NCBI RefSeq assembly: GCF_014235785.1
Contig: NZ_CP060137.1
Span: 248,001 to 312,000, forward strand
Source: Bacillus sp. PAMC26568
GTDB taxonomy: Bacteria; Bacillota; Bacilli; Bacillales; Bacillaceae
DNA: 64,000 bases
Direction: 5' to 3'
The position numbers were made by a program, and so were the translations under genes. The notes under the pieces are model-generated. The model made no database searches. It saw only the letters and a list, made by a program, of their open reading frames with translations, and was not told the DNA's origin. Positions 8,443 to 16,641 of this stretch are shown here, in pieces (the first letter of the stretch is position 1; each line of letters starts with the position of its first letter).

Positions 8443-9369
8443 ATGAGAGAGGAAGAAACTAAACGTACTTCTCAAAACTCGAAAATGCAAAAATTCTTCA
8501 GAAAGCGTTGGGTATTCCCAGCAATCTATTTAGTCAGTGCAGCATTGATTTTGACAGTCGTATTATGGTATCAGGCTTTAGGCAATGGCAATTCTGCTAA
8601 TGAGGATATGATCGATCAAGGAACATCGTATCAAGATGAACCAACAGCAGAGGTTAACTCAGCAGTAGAAAATTTCAGTATGCCTGCAGTAGACTCTGAC
8701 GCAGTATCGGTCATCCGTAACTTCTATGAAAAAGATGCATCAGCAGAAGAGCAAGAAGCAGCACTCGTTTCCTATAATAATACGTATGAGCCTAGCAAAG
8801 GAATTGACTTGGCTAAAGAAGATGGCAAGGAATTCGAAGTTGCAGCTTCATTAAGCGGTACTGTTACAAAAGCCGAAAAAGATCCTTTACTTGGACAAGT
8901 TGTTGAAATCGAGCATGAAAATGGTGTCACAACTGTTTACCAATCACTAGCAAGTATTACAGTTGCTGTTGATGACGAAGTAGAACAAAACGAAGTCATT
9001 GGACAAGCTGGAAAAAGCTTGATGAAAGAAGAAGATGGCGTACATGTTCACTTTGAAATCCGCAAAGACGGCACGGCTGTCAATCCATTAGATTACATGG
9101 ATAAACCGCTTACTTCTTTAAACTCAGTAAATGCTGAAAAAGAAAAACCAGTTAAAGAAGAAGAAGAGCCTGCTAAAGAAGAGGACGCTAAAGAAGAAAA
9201 AGGCGCTGAAGAAGAAAAAGGCGCTGAAGAAGAAAAAGATGCAGAAAAAGGCACTGAAGAAAAAGGTGCTGAAGAAGATAAAGAAAAAGAAGATGCTGGT
9301 AAAGAAGGCAAAGAAAAAGGGAATCAAGAAGACCAATCTGAGGCTTCTGTCAGCACAAAAAACGCTTAA
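8443..9369 (+). CDS. spoIIQ: Stage II sporulation protein Q with a long acidic tail
   Basis: A 308-residue forespore membrane protein that binds mother-cell SpoIIIAH across the intermembrane space to form the engulfment ratchet and feeding channel. One membrane segment lies at about residues 23-43, then a LytM (M23) domain. The second zinc motif HVHFEI is present, but the first site reads SKGIDLA, with Ser where active M23 peptidases have His, so it is a non-catalytic LytM domain as in B. subtilis. The last ~75 residues are a low-complexity K/E/A/G tail with repeats such as EEKGAEE, making it longer than the 283-residue B. subtilis protein. GAGGTGATGATAG precedes the ATG. Confidence 0.95.
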   Translation: MREEETKRTSQNSKMQKFFRKRWVFPAIYLVSAALILTVVLWYQALGNGNSANEDMIDQGTSYQDEPTAEVNSAVENFSMPAVDSDAVSVIRNFYEKDASAEEQEAALVSYNNTYEPSKGIDLAKEDGKEFEVAASLSGTVTKAEKDPLLGQVVEIEHENGVTTVYQSLASITVAVDDEVEQNEVIGQAGKSLMKEEDGVHVHFEIRKDGTAVNPLDYMDKPLTSLNSVNAEKEKPVKEEEEPAKEEDAKEEKGAEEEKGAEEEKDAEKGTEEKGAEEDKEKEDAGKEGKEKGNQEDQSEASVSTKNA

Positions 9370-9414
9370 TCTTAATAAGCAACAATATATAGATGTCTAT
9401 CCAATAGGGGTAGA

Positions 9415-9771
9415 CTATTTTTTTGTTCCAAGTTTTTTAATAACTCGACAAATTTCTCGGGAAATATCTAGTTGAGGAAAATGGAATATGAGGATTAACT
9501 GATGCGCTTTTGAAATTTGTTTAATACTGTTTCGAGGCTCAATTGTTACATTACCAATGCTTTCTTGCAGCAATTCATATTGAATAGATGTTTCGCCACA
9601 ATGCTTAATTATATTTGAAACCATTTTTTCCACCGATCCTACACCAATTTCTGCACCATCCAAACGTGATTCAAGCTTGTCCAAGCTCGTATCCAGCTTA
9701 TCTGATCTTTCATCGACCTAATCAAACTGGCTGTTCATTTGATTCATCATTTTCATAATAAGTGCTTCCAC
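9415..9771 (-). pseudogene. Remnant of a small coiled-coil protein gene, interrupted by TAG
   Basis: On the minus strand a good ribosome site (AGGAGG, complement near 9784-9789) precedes GTG at 9771. The frame reads VEALIMKMMNQMNSQFD and then meets TAG at 9720-9718; after it the same frame continues VDERSDKLDTSLDKLESRL and stays open to the stop at 9415. Reading through gives about 118 residues with a helical, heptad-rich N-terminal half. The opening resembles small Bacillus proteins that start with a short helix and D..L/S repeats; the 18473 gene looks distantly similar in style. One base change would restore it. It could also be translated from an internal start at 9684. No function can be assigned. 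Confidence 0.6.
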
Positions 9772-9949
9772 TTTTGTTTTCACCTCCTAAAATTTAGTGT
9801 ATTACAGCATGGCTTCGAGCGGTTATTCTGCCATATTATAAAAAAATTCGCATAAATCCCTTGTCCCTCTTGACTTTTTAGCATATATCTTCACCCAAGC
9901 TAATAAAATGTTACAAACCTAACAAAGAGAGTGTATGAGGTGAGGGATC

Positions 9950-10063
9950 GTGAATATTTTTCGTAAACGCAGCAATGGTGGCATTATACATTCAGCTAAG
10001 CGGAAAATGGCTGCTGTAATTAGGTATGCGAGTCTCATTTCACACTTCTCACATCCATTTTAG
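9950..10063 (+). CDS. Possible 37-residue basic small protein upstream of spoIIID
   Basis: A GTG at 9950 with GAGGTGAGGG (9938-9945 area) upstream opens 37 codons rich in Arg/Lys/Ser/His (NIFRKRSNGG, SAKRKMAAVIRY). It ends in TAG at 10061, 14 bases before the GTG of spoIIID. The ribosome site and position suggest it may be translated in the same mother-cell transcript. No family was recognised. It could equally be a leader without coding function. Confidence 0.4.
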   Translation: MNIFRKRSNGGIIHSAKRKMAAVIRYASLISHFSHPF

Positions 10064-10077
10064 GGAGGTCGAGTGGT

Positions 10078-10353
10078 GTGCACGATTACATCAAAGAACG
10101 TACTATCAAGATTGGAAAGTATATCGTGGAGACGAGGAAAACTGTTCGCGTGATTGCGAAGGAATTTGGCGTTTCTAAAAGTACTGTCCATAAAGATTTG
10201 ACAGAAAGACTGCCTGAGATCAATCCTGAGTTAGCAAATGAAGTGAAAGAGATCCTTGATTATCATAAATCGATACGCCATTTAAGAGGCGGGGAAGCGA
10301 CAAAGCTTAAGTATCGGAAGGAGGATATCCTTCAAGAAGAACCAGTAAAATAA
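10078..10353 (+). CDS. spoIIID: Sporulation transcription factor SpoIIID
   Basis: A 91-residue DNA-binding protein, nearly identical to B. subtilis SpoIIID over MHDYIKERTIKIGKYIVET and the helix-turn-helix VRVIAKEFGVSKSTVHKDL (residues about 23-41). The basic C-terminal region KSIRHLRGGEATKLKY, which contributes to DNA contact, is kept. It activates and represses many sigma-E genes in the mother cell and prepares for sigma-K. The start is GTG at 10078 after AGGGAGGTCGAGTG. A weak sigma-E-like pair (GCATATA at 9881-9887, TAATAAAAT at 9901-9909) may drive it. mbl follows after 180 bases, as in B. subtilis. Confidence 0.98.
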   Translation: MHDYIKERTIKIGKYIVETRKTVRVIAKEFGVSKSTVHKDLTERLPEINPELANEVKEILDYHKSIRHLRGGEATKLKYRKEDILQEEPVK

Positions 10354-10533
10354 TAGAATGGCGTGTCTTATTTTGCAAAGAACGTGTCTTTCTTGCAATT
10401 TCGACAAATCCCAACAAATATAAACATGAAATTTTACAAATTCATACTTTTTTTAGTAATATATGATACAATATGAAATTAGGGCACAAAGTAGGAAATG
10501 CTGGGATTAGATTGCAAGGAGGATATGGAAAGA

Positions 10534-11535
10534 ATGTTTGCAAGGGATATTGGAATTGACCTTGGTACTGCAAATGTACTAATTCACGTAAAAGGAAAAG
10601 GCATCGTATTAAACGAGCCATCAGTAGTTGCGCTAGACAAGAATACTGGCAAGGTTCTTGCTGTTGGAGAAGAAGCAAGAAGAATGGTAGGACGTACTCC
10701 TGGGAATATTGTTGCGATTCGTCCATTAAAGGACGGGGTTATCGCAGATTTTGAAGTAACAGAAGCTATGCTCAAGCATTTTATTAACAAGCTGAATGTG
10801 AAGGGCTTATTCACGAAACCGCGGATGCTGATCTGCTGTCCGACGAATATTACTTCTGTTGAACAAAAGGCCATCAAAGAAGCTGCTGAAAAAAGCGGCG
10901 GAAAACACGTATTTCTTGAAGAAGAACCAAAGGTTGCTGCAATTGGTGCAGGCATGGATATTTTCCAGCCAAGCGGAAATATGGTAGTAGACATTGGCGG
11001 TGGGACGACAGATGTCGCAGTCCTTTCAATGGGCGATATTGTCACCGCCTCTTCTATTAAGATGGCTGGGGACAAGTTTGATATGGAAATTTTGAATTAT
11101 ATTAAAAAAGAGTACAAGCTGTTGATTGGAGAACGTACGGCTGAGGATATCAAAACACAAGTAGCAACAGTATTCCCAGGCGCACGCAACGAAGAAATCG
11201 CCATTCGCGGCCGAGACATGGTATCTGGCTTGCCTCGAACCATTACAGTTAATTCTGAAGAAGTTGAAGGCGCATTACGTGAATCTGTGGCTTTAATTAT
11301 TCAAACAGCAAAAAGCGTATTGGAGCGCACCCCGCCGGAACTTTCAGCGGACATCATCGACCGCGGCGTGATCTTGACTGGAGGCGGAGCCCTTCTTAAC
11401 GGTCTTGATCAGCTGATGGCAGAAGAATTAAAGGTACCCGTTTTAATAGCTGAAAATCCAATGGATTGTGTCGCAATCGGAACAGGCATCATGCTTGACA
11501 ACGTCGATCGTCTGCCAAGACGCAAGCTTGGATAA
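10534..11535 (+). CDS. mbl: MreB-like actin homologue Mbl
   Basis: A 333-residue cytoplasmic actin-family filament protein that directs lateral cell-wall synthesis with MreB and MreBH. The N-terminus MFARDIGIDLGTANVLIHVK is the phosphate-1 loop, VVDIGGGTTDVAV phosphate-2 and ILTGGGALLNGL the adenosine motif. The ATG at 10534 is preferred: AAGGAGG (10516-10522) is 11 bases away and the protein then matches B. subtilis Mbl end to end; an ATG at 10525 is too near the ribosome site. An extended -10 TGATACAAT (10464-10472) lies upstream. A weak terminator follows. Confidence 0.97.
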   Translation: MFARDIGIDLGTANVLIHVKGKGIVLNEPSVVALDKNTGKVLAVGEEARRMVGRTPGNIVAIRPLKDGVIADFEVTEAMLKHFINKLNVKGLFTKPRMLICCPTNITSVEQKAIKEAAEKSGGKHVFLEEEPKVAAIGAGMDIFQPSGNMVVDIGGGTTDVAVLSMGDIVTASSIKMAGDKFDMEILNYIKKEYKLLIGERTAEDIKTQVATVFPGARNEEIAIRGRDMVSGLPRTITVNSEEVEGALRESVALIIQTAKSVLERTPPELSADIIDRGVILTGGGALLNGLDQLMAEELKVPVLIAENPMDCVAIGTGIMLDNVDRLPRRKLG

Positions 11536-11550
11536 TACTTAATTGGAAAA

Positions 11551-11580
11551 GGATCAGTTCTTGGACTGGTGCTTTTTTAT
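11551..11580 (+). terminator. Probable intrinsic terminator after mbl
   Basis: ATCAGT pairs with ACTGGT (6 bp with one G-U) around a short loop, followed by CTTTTTTATTTTTTC. The stem is weak but the T-run is good. Confidence 0.6.
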
Positions 11581-11751
11581 TTTTTCAATCTTCCTATAAA
11601 CCTTTCGACATTCCAGCCGATTTTAAGAGTGTACCTTTAAATTATTATTAAGATTTATAAAATCATACTGTGATATTTCCAATTGTCAGATATAATAAAA
11701 ATAGAAAATACTGTCGAAAAAAGAGAGAAAGGCTCTCTATGAGGTGAATAG

Positions 11752-12582
11752 ATGCTAAGAGGTTTTTATACGGCGACTGCAGGCATGCTTGCACAGCAGC
11801 GCAGAACAGAAATGCTGTCCAATAATTTAGCCAATGCGAATACACCCGGATATAAATCAGATCAGGCAGCAATGAAGGCATTTCCAGAAATGCTGCTGAA
11901 ACGAGTAGAGGCTGATAAGGTTCCCGTCCAAAACGGACAAAGCTTCGGCACAGCTAGTACGGTAGGATCTTTAAATACTGGGGTGTACCTTCAAGAAATG
12001 ATTCCTCAATTTACTCAAGGGGATCTTCGTGAAACGGGATTATCCAGTGATCTTGCATTAGTAGAGGAAATAATTCCGGTTAACGGGGAAACGAATACAA
12101 AAGGAATGCTGCTCTTCACTGTGCAAACCCCAAATGATGGACTGCGTTATACTCGCAACGGACAGTTTACCCGTAATGAAAACGGTCAGCTTACACTTGC
12201 AGGCAATCCTGTTCTCGGAACAAATGGGCAACCCATTACAGTTGCATCCGATCAATTCGAAGTGACTCCAGATGGAACGGTAAGAGTGGACGGTATCGAT
12301 CAGGCTCAGATTGAAATTGTGTTTGCAAATGATACGAGAACATTAATCAAAGAGGGAAATGGACTTTTCCGTGCGGAAGATGGCTTGCCGAGTGCGGTGG
12401 ATAATCCTGAGATTTCGTATCAGCTTAAGCAAGGCTTTGTGGAAGGTTCAAACGTTGATGTTTCAAAAACGTATACAGAAATGATGACAGCATACCGCGC
12501 CTTTGAAGCGAATCAAAAGGTGCTGCAGGCTTATGATAGAAGTATGGACAAAGCCGTGAATGAAATCGGCCGCTTAAGATAA
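11752..12582 (+). CDS. flhO: Flagellar hook-basal body protein FlhO
   Basis: A 276-residue rod/hook-family protein (FlgF/FlgG type). The N-terminal rod motif LSNNLANANTPGYK (residues about 22-35) and the C-terminal helix with EMMTAYRAFEANQKVLQAYD are the two conserved ends that pack as coiled coils in axial flagellar proteins. FlhO and FlhP act as distal/proximal rod components in B. subtilis. GAGGTGAATAG precedes the ATG. flhP follows after 13 bases. The location outside the main fla/che operon, right after mbl, is that of B. subtilis. No clear sigma-D promoter was found upstream. Confidence 0.94.
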   Translation: MLRGFYTATAGMLAQQRRTEMLSNNLANANTPGYKSDQAAMKAFPEMLLKRVEADKVPVQNGQSFGTASTVGSLNTGVYLQEMIPQFTQGDLRETGLSSDLALVEEIIPVNGETNTKGMLLFTVQTPNDGLRYTRNGQFTRNENGQLTLAGNPVLGTNGQPITVASDQFEVTPDGTVRVDGIDQAQIEIVFANDTRTLIKEGNGLFRAEDGLPSAVDNPEISYQLKQGFVEGSNVDVSKTYTEMMTAYRAFEANQKVLQAYDRSMDKAVNEIGRLR

Positions 12583-12595
12583 TAGGGGGATAAAC

Positions 12596-13402
12596 ATGCT
12601 ACGTTCGATGATCACGGCAACAAACACATTAGGTCAGCTCCAAAAACAGCTTGATCTGATTGGAAATAATATGGCGAACATTGATACACAAGGATATAAG
12701 CGGACACAGACCGGATTTTCAGAGCTTCTGCAACAGCAAGTAGATAATGCAGGACTTGAAGATAATCCTGCCGGAAGATCAACGGCTCTAGGCATTCGTT
12801 CTGGAGTTGGAGCCATGGTATCGGGGCAAACTGTTTTTACTCAAGGCGGCATTAAAGTGACAAACCGTGAACTTGATTTTGCACTGACAAAACCAGGACA
12901 ATTTTTGCAGGTTGAAGCAGACGGCAAACTTCAATATACGCGTGATGGCGGACTTTATTTAAACCCTTCGGAAAATGGGCAGCTGCAGCTTGTATCCTCA
13001 GAAGGGCACGCTGTGCTTGATGAAAATCAAAATCCGATCTTTTTTGCTGACAATTTTAAAAATGTAACTTTATCAGCAGATGGCAGATTATCAACTGTAC
13101 CCCGAAATGCAGCGGACTTTCCTCAATCCGTACAATTAGGCGTTGTGAGTGTTAATCAGCAATCTATGCTTGAAAAACAAGGCGGAAATCGGTACGCTTT
13201 AAATGAGAATGCACCAAACGGAACCATCTCATTCCTGAACCCGGACCAAATTGGGCTTCAGCAAGGTGCTCTTGAATTATCAAATGTGGATCTATCAAAA
13301 GAAATGACTGAATTGATGGTATCCCAGCGATCTTATCAGTTAAACTCGAAATCAATTACAATGGGCGATCAAATGCTCGGCTTGATAAACAGCGTCAGAT
13401 AA
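12596..13402 (+). CDS. flhP: Flagellar hook-basal body protein FlhP
   Basis: A 268-residue paralogue of FlhO. The N-terminal motif LIGNNMANIDTQGYKRTQ (about residues 21-38) and the C-terminal LSNVDLSKEMTELMVSQRSYQLN are the family signatures of axial proteins. It forms the outer rod below the hook. Its ATG lies 13 bases after the flhO stop with AGGGGG as ribosome site, so both are cotranscribed. The middle domain differs from FlhO, as usual for this pair. The next gene starts 16 bases after the stop and may be in the same transcript. Confidence 0.94.
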   Translation: MLRSMITATNTLGQLQKQLDLIGNNMANIDTQGYKRTQTGFSELLQQQVDNAGLEDNPAGRSTALGIRSGVGAMVSGQTVFTQGGIKVTNRELDFALTKPGQFLQVEADGKLQYTRDGGLYLNPSENGQLQLVSSEGHAVLDENQNPIFFADNFKNVTLSADGRLSTVPRNAADFPQSVQLGVVSVNQQSMLEKQGGNRYALNENAPNGTISFLNPDQIGLQQGALELSNVDLSKEMTELMVSQRSYQLNSKSITMGDQMLGLINSVR

Positions 13403-13418
13403 CAAAGGGGTTTTTACA

Positions 13419-13673
13419 ATGAGTACAAACGAACAATCTCGCGAACAAGTAAAACAAGCAAAAAAAACGGAAGAACGTAAGCGTAGAATCAGGATTCGTC
13501 TCATCCCGATCTGGCTGCGAATTGTTTTAGTGCTTTTCTTTATGGCCGTCGGAGCTGTATGCGGCGCGATGATTGGATACGGTGTACTCGGTGACGGAAA
13601 ACCAACAGATGCTCTAAAAATAGAAACGTGGCAGCACGTCTTTGACCTAGTCGAAAAAGAATCCGAAAAATAA
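13419..13673 (+). CDS. EpuA-like small membrane protein (annotated in many genomes as RNA polymerase subunit beta-like)
   Basis: An 84-residue protein with a charged N-terminus (EQVKQAKKTEERKRRIRIRLIPIWLR), one membrane helix (about residues 36-56, LVLFFMAVGAVCGAMIGYG) and a short tail with the conserved WQHVFDLVEKE. This pattern matches the DNA-directed RNA polymerase beta-subunit-like/EpuA family of Firmicutes, which is not an RNA polymerase subunit; its role is not established. It follows flhP by 16 bases (ribosome site AAAGGGG), and its stop codon lies within a terminator, so it closes the flhO-flhP transcript. Confidence 0.8.
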   Translation: MSTNEQSREQVKQAKKTEERKRRIRIRLIPIWLRIVLVLFFMAVGAVCGAMIGYGVLGDGKPTDALKIETWQHVFDLVEKESEK

Positions 13674-13695
13674 GGAGGGTTAATCCCTCCTTTTG
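13672..13695 (+). terminator. Intrinsic terminator overlapping the stop of the EpuA-like gene
   Basis: AAGGAGGG (13672-13679) pairs with CCCTCCTT (13685-13692), then TTTT. A TATAAT at 13699-13704 right after it may be the -10 of fabZ, without a clear -35. Confidence 0.85.
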
Positions 13696-13739
13696 TTGTA
13701 TAATAGAACTAATAGGTTGTACTAGGAGGAGGTACTAAA

Positions 13740-14174
13740 ATGTTAGACATCACACAAATCAAAGAAATCATCCCGCACCGCTACCCGTTCTTGCTCATCG
13801 ATCAAATCCTCGAGGTAGACGAAGGCAAGCGTGCGATCGGACTGAAAAATGTAACAGCAAATGAAGAGTTTTTCAATGGCCATTTCCCAGACTATCCTGT
13901 CATGCCAGGTGTCCTGATCGTAGAAGCGTTAGCCCAAGTCGGAGCAGTGGCCATGCTCATCAAAGAAGACAATCGCGGCCGCCTAGCCTTCTTCGCCGGC
14001 ATTGACAACTGCCGCTTCAAAAAGCAAGTAAAACCAGGCGACCAGCTCCGCCTCGAAGTCGAAATCAGCCGTTTACGCGGTCCAATCGGCAAAGGCAAAG
14101 GCATTGCAACAGTAAACGGTGAAGTCGTCTGCGAAACCGAATTGACATTTGCTCTTGGGGATAAGAAGGAATAG
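13740..14174 (+). CDS. fabZ: 3-hydroxyacyl-[acyl-carrier-protein] dehydratase FabZ
   Basis: A 144-residue hot-dog-fold enzyme that dehydrates 3-hydroxyacyl-ACP in fatty acid elongation. The catalytic pair is visible: His48 in [13 protein letters not shown] and Glu62 in VEALAQVG. The N-terminus [15 protein letters not shown] is the family signature. AGGAGGAGG-like ribosome site (13723-13732) precedes the ATG at 13740. It is followed by a terminator and is a single-gene unit, at the position of B. subtilis ywpB/fabZ after flhP. Confidence 0.97.
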   Translation: MLDITQIKEIIPHRYPFLLIDQILEVDEGKRAIGLKNVTANEEFFNGHFPDYPVMPGVLIVEALAQVGAVAMLIKEDNRGRLAFFAGIDNCRFKKQVKPGDQLRLEVEISRLRGPIGKGKGIATVNGEVVCETELTFALGDKKE

Positions 14175-14185
14175 TTTGAGTGAAG

Positions 14186-14213
14186 GCGATCCTGTTTTGG
14201 GGTCGTTTTTTTT
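14186..14213 (+). terminator. Intrinsic terminator after fabZ
   Basis: GCGATCC (14186-14192) pairs with GGGTCGT (14200-14206) with G-U pairs, followed by TTTTTTT. Confidence 0.82.
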
Positions 14214-14226
14214 GTTGGTTTTGAAT

Positions 14227-14437
14227 TAGGGGGTAGATGGAAAAAAGAAAATAAAACGCTCAAATCTGAAAATAAAACCATGGTTTTCGCAAATAAAAGA
14301 GACATATTCGAATGTTAGAATCCTATTTTTGAAAATAAGTCTTGATCCAGCATGAAACAAAGTAGCAAAACAAGCTGATTCTAGACCAATTGAAAAGAAA
14401 AAGCTTAAATAGCCAAGTGCATCTAGGAAAAAGCATT
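14227..14437 (+). repeat. Intergenic repeat copy A with 21-bp-period array (locus 3)
   Basis: A leader GGGGGTAGATGGAAAAAA is followed by five exact 21-base units starting at 14247, 14268, 14289, 14310 and 14331, mostly GAAAATAAAAC- or GCAAATAAAAG-type. About 85 further bases (GAAACAAAGTAGCAAAACAA..., AAAGCTTAAATAGCCAAGTGC...) are also shared with copy B at 14500-14712. The heptad frame reads ENKTLKS, ENKTMVF, ANKRDIF, then stops. Confidence 0.85.
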
Positions 14438-14499
14438 TATTTGAACGTAATAACAAGGCTCAAGGAAAAGTGATATTCGGTTCTGCAATAGTCTTGTAA

Positions 14500-14712
14500 A
14501 TAGGGTATATATGGAAAAATGAAAATAGAACACTCAAATCTGAAAATAGAACCAGGCTTTTCGCAAATAAAAGAGGCATATTCGAAAGTTAGAATCCTAT
14601 ATTTTGAAAATTAGGCTCGATCCAGCGTGAAACAAAGTAGCAAAACAAGCTGATTCACGACTAATTGAAAAGAAAAAGCTTAAATAGCCAAGTGCAACTA
14701 GCAAAAGCATTC
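14500..14712 (+). repeat. Intergenic repeat copy B with 21-bp-period array (locus 4)
   Basis: A diverged tandem duplicate of copy A in the same orientation, spaced by about 60 unique bases. Units start at 14521, 14542, 14563, 14584 (22 bases) and 14606. The heptad frame reads ENRTLKS, ENRTRLF, ANKRGIF, then stops at the same place as copy A. The stretch 14713-14793 holds only the ribosome site of the next gene. Confidence 0.85.
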
Positions 14713-14793
14713 AGCTAAAATTTTTCCTTTAATAAAGGTATTTATAGATTAATATCGAAATTAACAAAGTCAATAAAGAGAAGGAGTGATCAT

Positions 14794-15762
14794 TTGATTA
14801 AAAAAGAACAAAAGTTACCTATAAAAATACGAAAGTTGCAAGCTTTACTTAGACGGTTGCCTTCCCATCATAAAGAAAGAAGCAGAATTGAAGGCGAATA
14901 TGCAAAAAGTATGGCTGGATACCGTGGTGAGAATTCAATTGACTACCACCTGACGCCATACTTAAGCAAAGAGTTCCTTGTTTTGCATGACATTCGCCTA
15001 TTAAAAGATGAAAAGAACTATTTTCAATTAGATATTCTGCTGCTTACAAGAAGCTATCTTTTAATTCTTGAAGTAAAAAACATGAGCGGTACACTTTGTT
15101 TTGATCAAAAATTTCAGCAGTTAATCCGAACTATGAATGGAAAGGAAGAAGCATTTCCAGATCCCATTCTACAAATTAAGAAGCAGCAGAAAAATCTTCG
15201 AAAATGGCTTTCAGAACAACATTTTCCTGATATCCCCATCTATTCATACATCGTCATCAGTAACCCCTCAACTATTCTTAAAACGATTCCAACATACTCA
15301 GAGAATGTACTAAAAAAAGTGATTCATGCAGGTGCACTGGAAGATAAAATTCAATTCCTCTCTTCCCGTTTCATCGAAAATATAATGACAATTAAAGAAT
15401 TAAACAAGTTATCCAGACTACTGATAAAACGCAATACCCCCATTAATCCCAACCTTCTTCAACAATTTCAAATTCCTTTTTCAGAAATTATTACCGGTGT
15501 CCATTGTGTAAAGTGTTTTTCAATCCCAATGAAGAAAATCAGCGGCAGCTGGATTTGTATGAGATGTCAGCACACAAGTAAAGATGCACATATCGCATCT
15601 CTTCAGGATTACGCTTTATTATTTGGGCAAACAATAACAAATAAAGATATGAGGGAATTTCTTCATCTTTCCTCGCCGTCCTCTGCATCAAGGATATTAA
15701 TGACCATGAACCTCGAATACACAGGCAGCTACAAATACCGTAAATACCAACTCCCATTATAA
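14794..15762 (+). CDS. NERD (nuclease-related) domain protein with C-terminal zinc ribbon
   Basis: A 322-residue soluble protein. The NERD domain spans about residues 40-150: KSMAGYRGENSIDYHL, then the catalytic-type elements FQLDILLL and LILEVKN, resembling the D...E-x-K core of restriction-like nucleases. A zinc ribbon follows (CVKC about residue 238, CMRC about 258), then a short C-terminal region. NERD proteins are common in Bacillus, often near mobile or plasmid DNA, and are supposed to act on nucleic acid; none of this is proven here. TTG start at 14794, seven bases after AAGGAG. It stands alone after the duplicated repeat. Confidence 0.85.
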   Translation: MIKKEQKLPIKIRKLQALLRRLPSHHKERSRIEGEYAKSMAGYRGENSIDYHLTPYLSKEFLVLHDIRLLKDEKNYFQLDILLLTRSYLLILEVKNMSGTLCFDQKFQQLIRTMNGKEEAFPDPILQIKKQQKNLRKWLSEQHFPDIPIYSYIVISNPSTILKTIPTYSENVLKKVIHAGALEDKIQFLSSRFIENIMTIKELNKLSRLLIKRNTPINPNLLQQFQIPFSEIITGVHCVKCFSIPMKKISGSWICMRCQHTSKDAHIASLQDYALLFGQTITNKDMREFLHLSSPSSASRILMTMNLEYTGSYKYRKYQLPL

Positions 15763-15916
15763 AAAATACGTTTACAAATCCCCAACCGTGGTAAATAAAA
15801 ACTATAACGGCCGTTTTTGACAAATTTCAGCACGTATAATCTCAAGTATTCTGGACATCCTAACCACGACCGAAGAATGAATAAAAATCTGGTCTAATAA
15901 AGGAAGGAGCATGACC

Positions 15917-16168
15917 ATGAATAAAAAATGGATACTTAAAATTTCAGGTTCACTATTTGCAGCTATGCTGATTGCAGGCTGTGCGGACGATCAGGATCCA
16001 GCACCGCCGGAAGATAACATGGAAGAAGAAGCTCCAGAAGAAGAAACACCTCCTGCTGAAGAAGAAACAGAACAAGATATGGAGCAGGATATGGAAGAAG
16101 ATATGAAGGAAGATGAGCACCAAATGGAAGAAGATATGGATATGGAAGACGAAGAGAAAAATCAATAA
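15917..16168 (+). CDS. Small acidic lipoprotein
   Basis: An 83-residue protein. A signal peptide with lipobox LIAGC gives a lipidated Cys22; the mature part is almost entirely Glu, Asp, Met, Gln and Pro (EEDMKEDEHQMEEDMDMEDEE). The ATG at 15917 is preferred to the one at 15911, which touches the ribosome site AGGAAGGAG (15901-15909). Mature sequence has no fold that I recognise; such acidic tails are low-complexity surface peptides that could bind cations. It converges on ywpF with a shared bidirectional terminator. Confidence 0.75.
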   Translation: MNKKWILKISGSLFAAMLIAGCADDQDPAPPEDNMEEEAPEEETPPAEEETEQDMEQDMEEDMKEDEHQMEEDMDMEDEEKNQ

Positions 16169-16174
16169 TAAATC

Positions 16175-16206
16175 AAAAAGTCCCTTCACACTTGAGGGGA
16201 CTTTTT
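16175..16206 (+). terminator. Bidirectional terminator between the lipoprotein gene and ywpF
   Basis: AAAAAGTCCC (16175-16184) pairs with GGGACTTTTT (16197-16206), with A-runs and T-runs on both sides, so it can serve both convergent genes. It overlaps the end of ywpF. Confidence 0.88.
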
Positions 16207-16641
16207 CACGGATAATTCTCTTTGTTCATTGAGTTTTTGTTTGAAAGCCTGTACCAGGTCTTCGCCGTTCAACCCTTTATCAATCAGATCACCGAGCAAT
16301 TTTTCAGGTTCATGCTTTGATTTTCGTGCAAGCATGCGCCCCTCGAATAAAACAGAAATATGTTTTTCCAGCACCATGATGGATTTAATCATCGCCTTAA
16401 TCTCTGCGGGTTTGTTGGTTTTTTTTGAAATGGTTACATATAGAGGCAGTTCATTTTTTTGCTGTGAAAGCAATTCAAATGATTCAAGCTGTTCTTTTTC
16501 TAACAGGGCCTCAATCATCCAATGATTTTCCCCATCTTCTTTGTTGATAATCAGGCCGTCTGTCAGGGCGACATCTTCTAAACGGCTGCCTTCGTCTCCA
16601 TGCATTTCAATGGTCAGCCCCACGAGTCTAAACGTTTTCAT
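16186..16641 (-). CDS. ywpF: YwpF family protein
   Basis: A 151-residue soluble protein beginning MKTFRLVGLTIEMHG and containing ALTDGLIINKEDGENHWMIEAL, the hallmark of the YwpF family in Bacillales. The C-terminal third is charged and helical (LLGDLIDKGLNGEDLVQAFKQKL). Function is unknown. The ribosome site on the minus strand is AAGGAGGG, 8 to 10 bases before the ATG. It lies in the fabZ to ssbB interval, as in B. subtilis, but here it is inverted relative to them. Confidence 0.86.
   Translation of the reverse strand: MKTFRLVGLTIEMHGDEGSRLEDVALTDGLIINKEDGENHWMIEALLEKEQLESFELLSQQKNELPLYVTISKKTNKPAEIKAMIKSIMVLEKHISVLFEGRMLARKSKHEPEKLLGDLIDKGLNGEDLVQAFKQKLNEQRELSVKKSPQV

Noticed and set aside
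9131..9475. 114-residue Lys-rich reading frame in the spoIIQ tail
   Set aside because: It is the shifted reading of the repetitive K/E codons of spoIIQ and has no own ribosome site.
14247..14626. CRISPR array
   Set aside because: Units are 21 bases without separate conserved repeats and unique spacers; no cas gene is present.
15953..16189. 78-residue minus-strand frame opposite the acidic lipoprotein
   Set aside because: Its Phe/Leu richness is only the complement of GAA/GAC codons; the plus-strand gene has lipobox and ribosome site.
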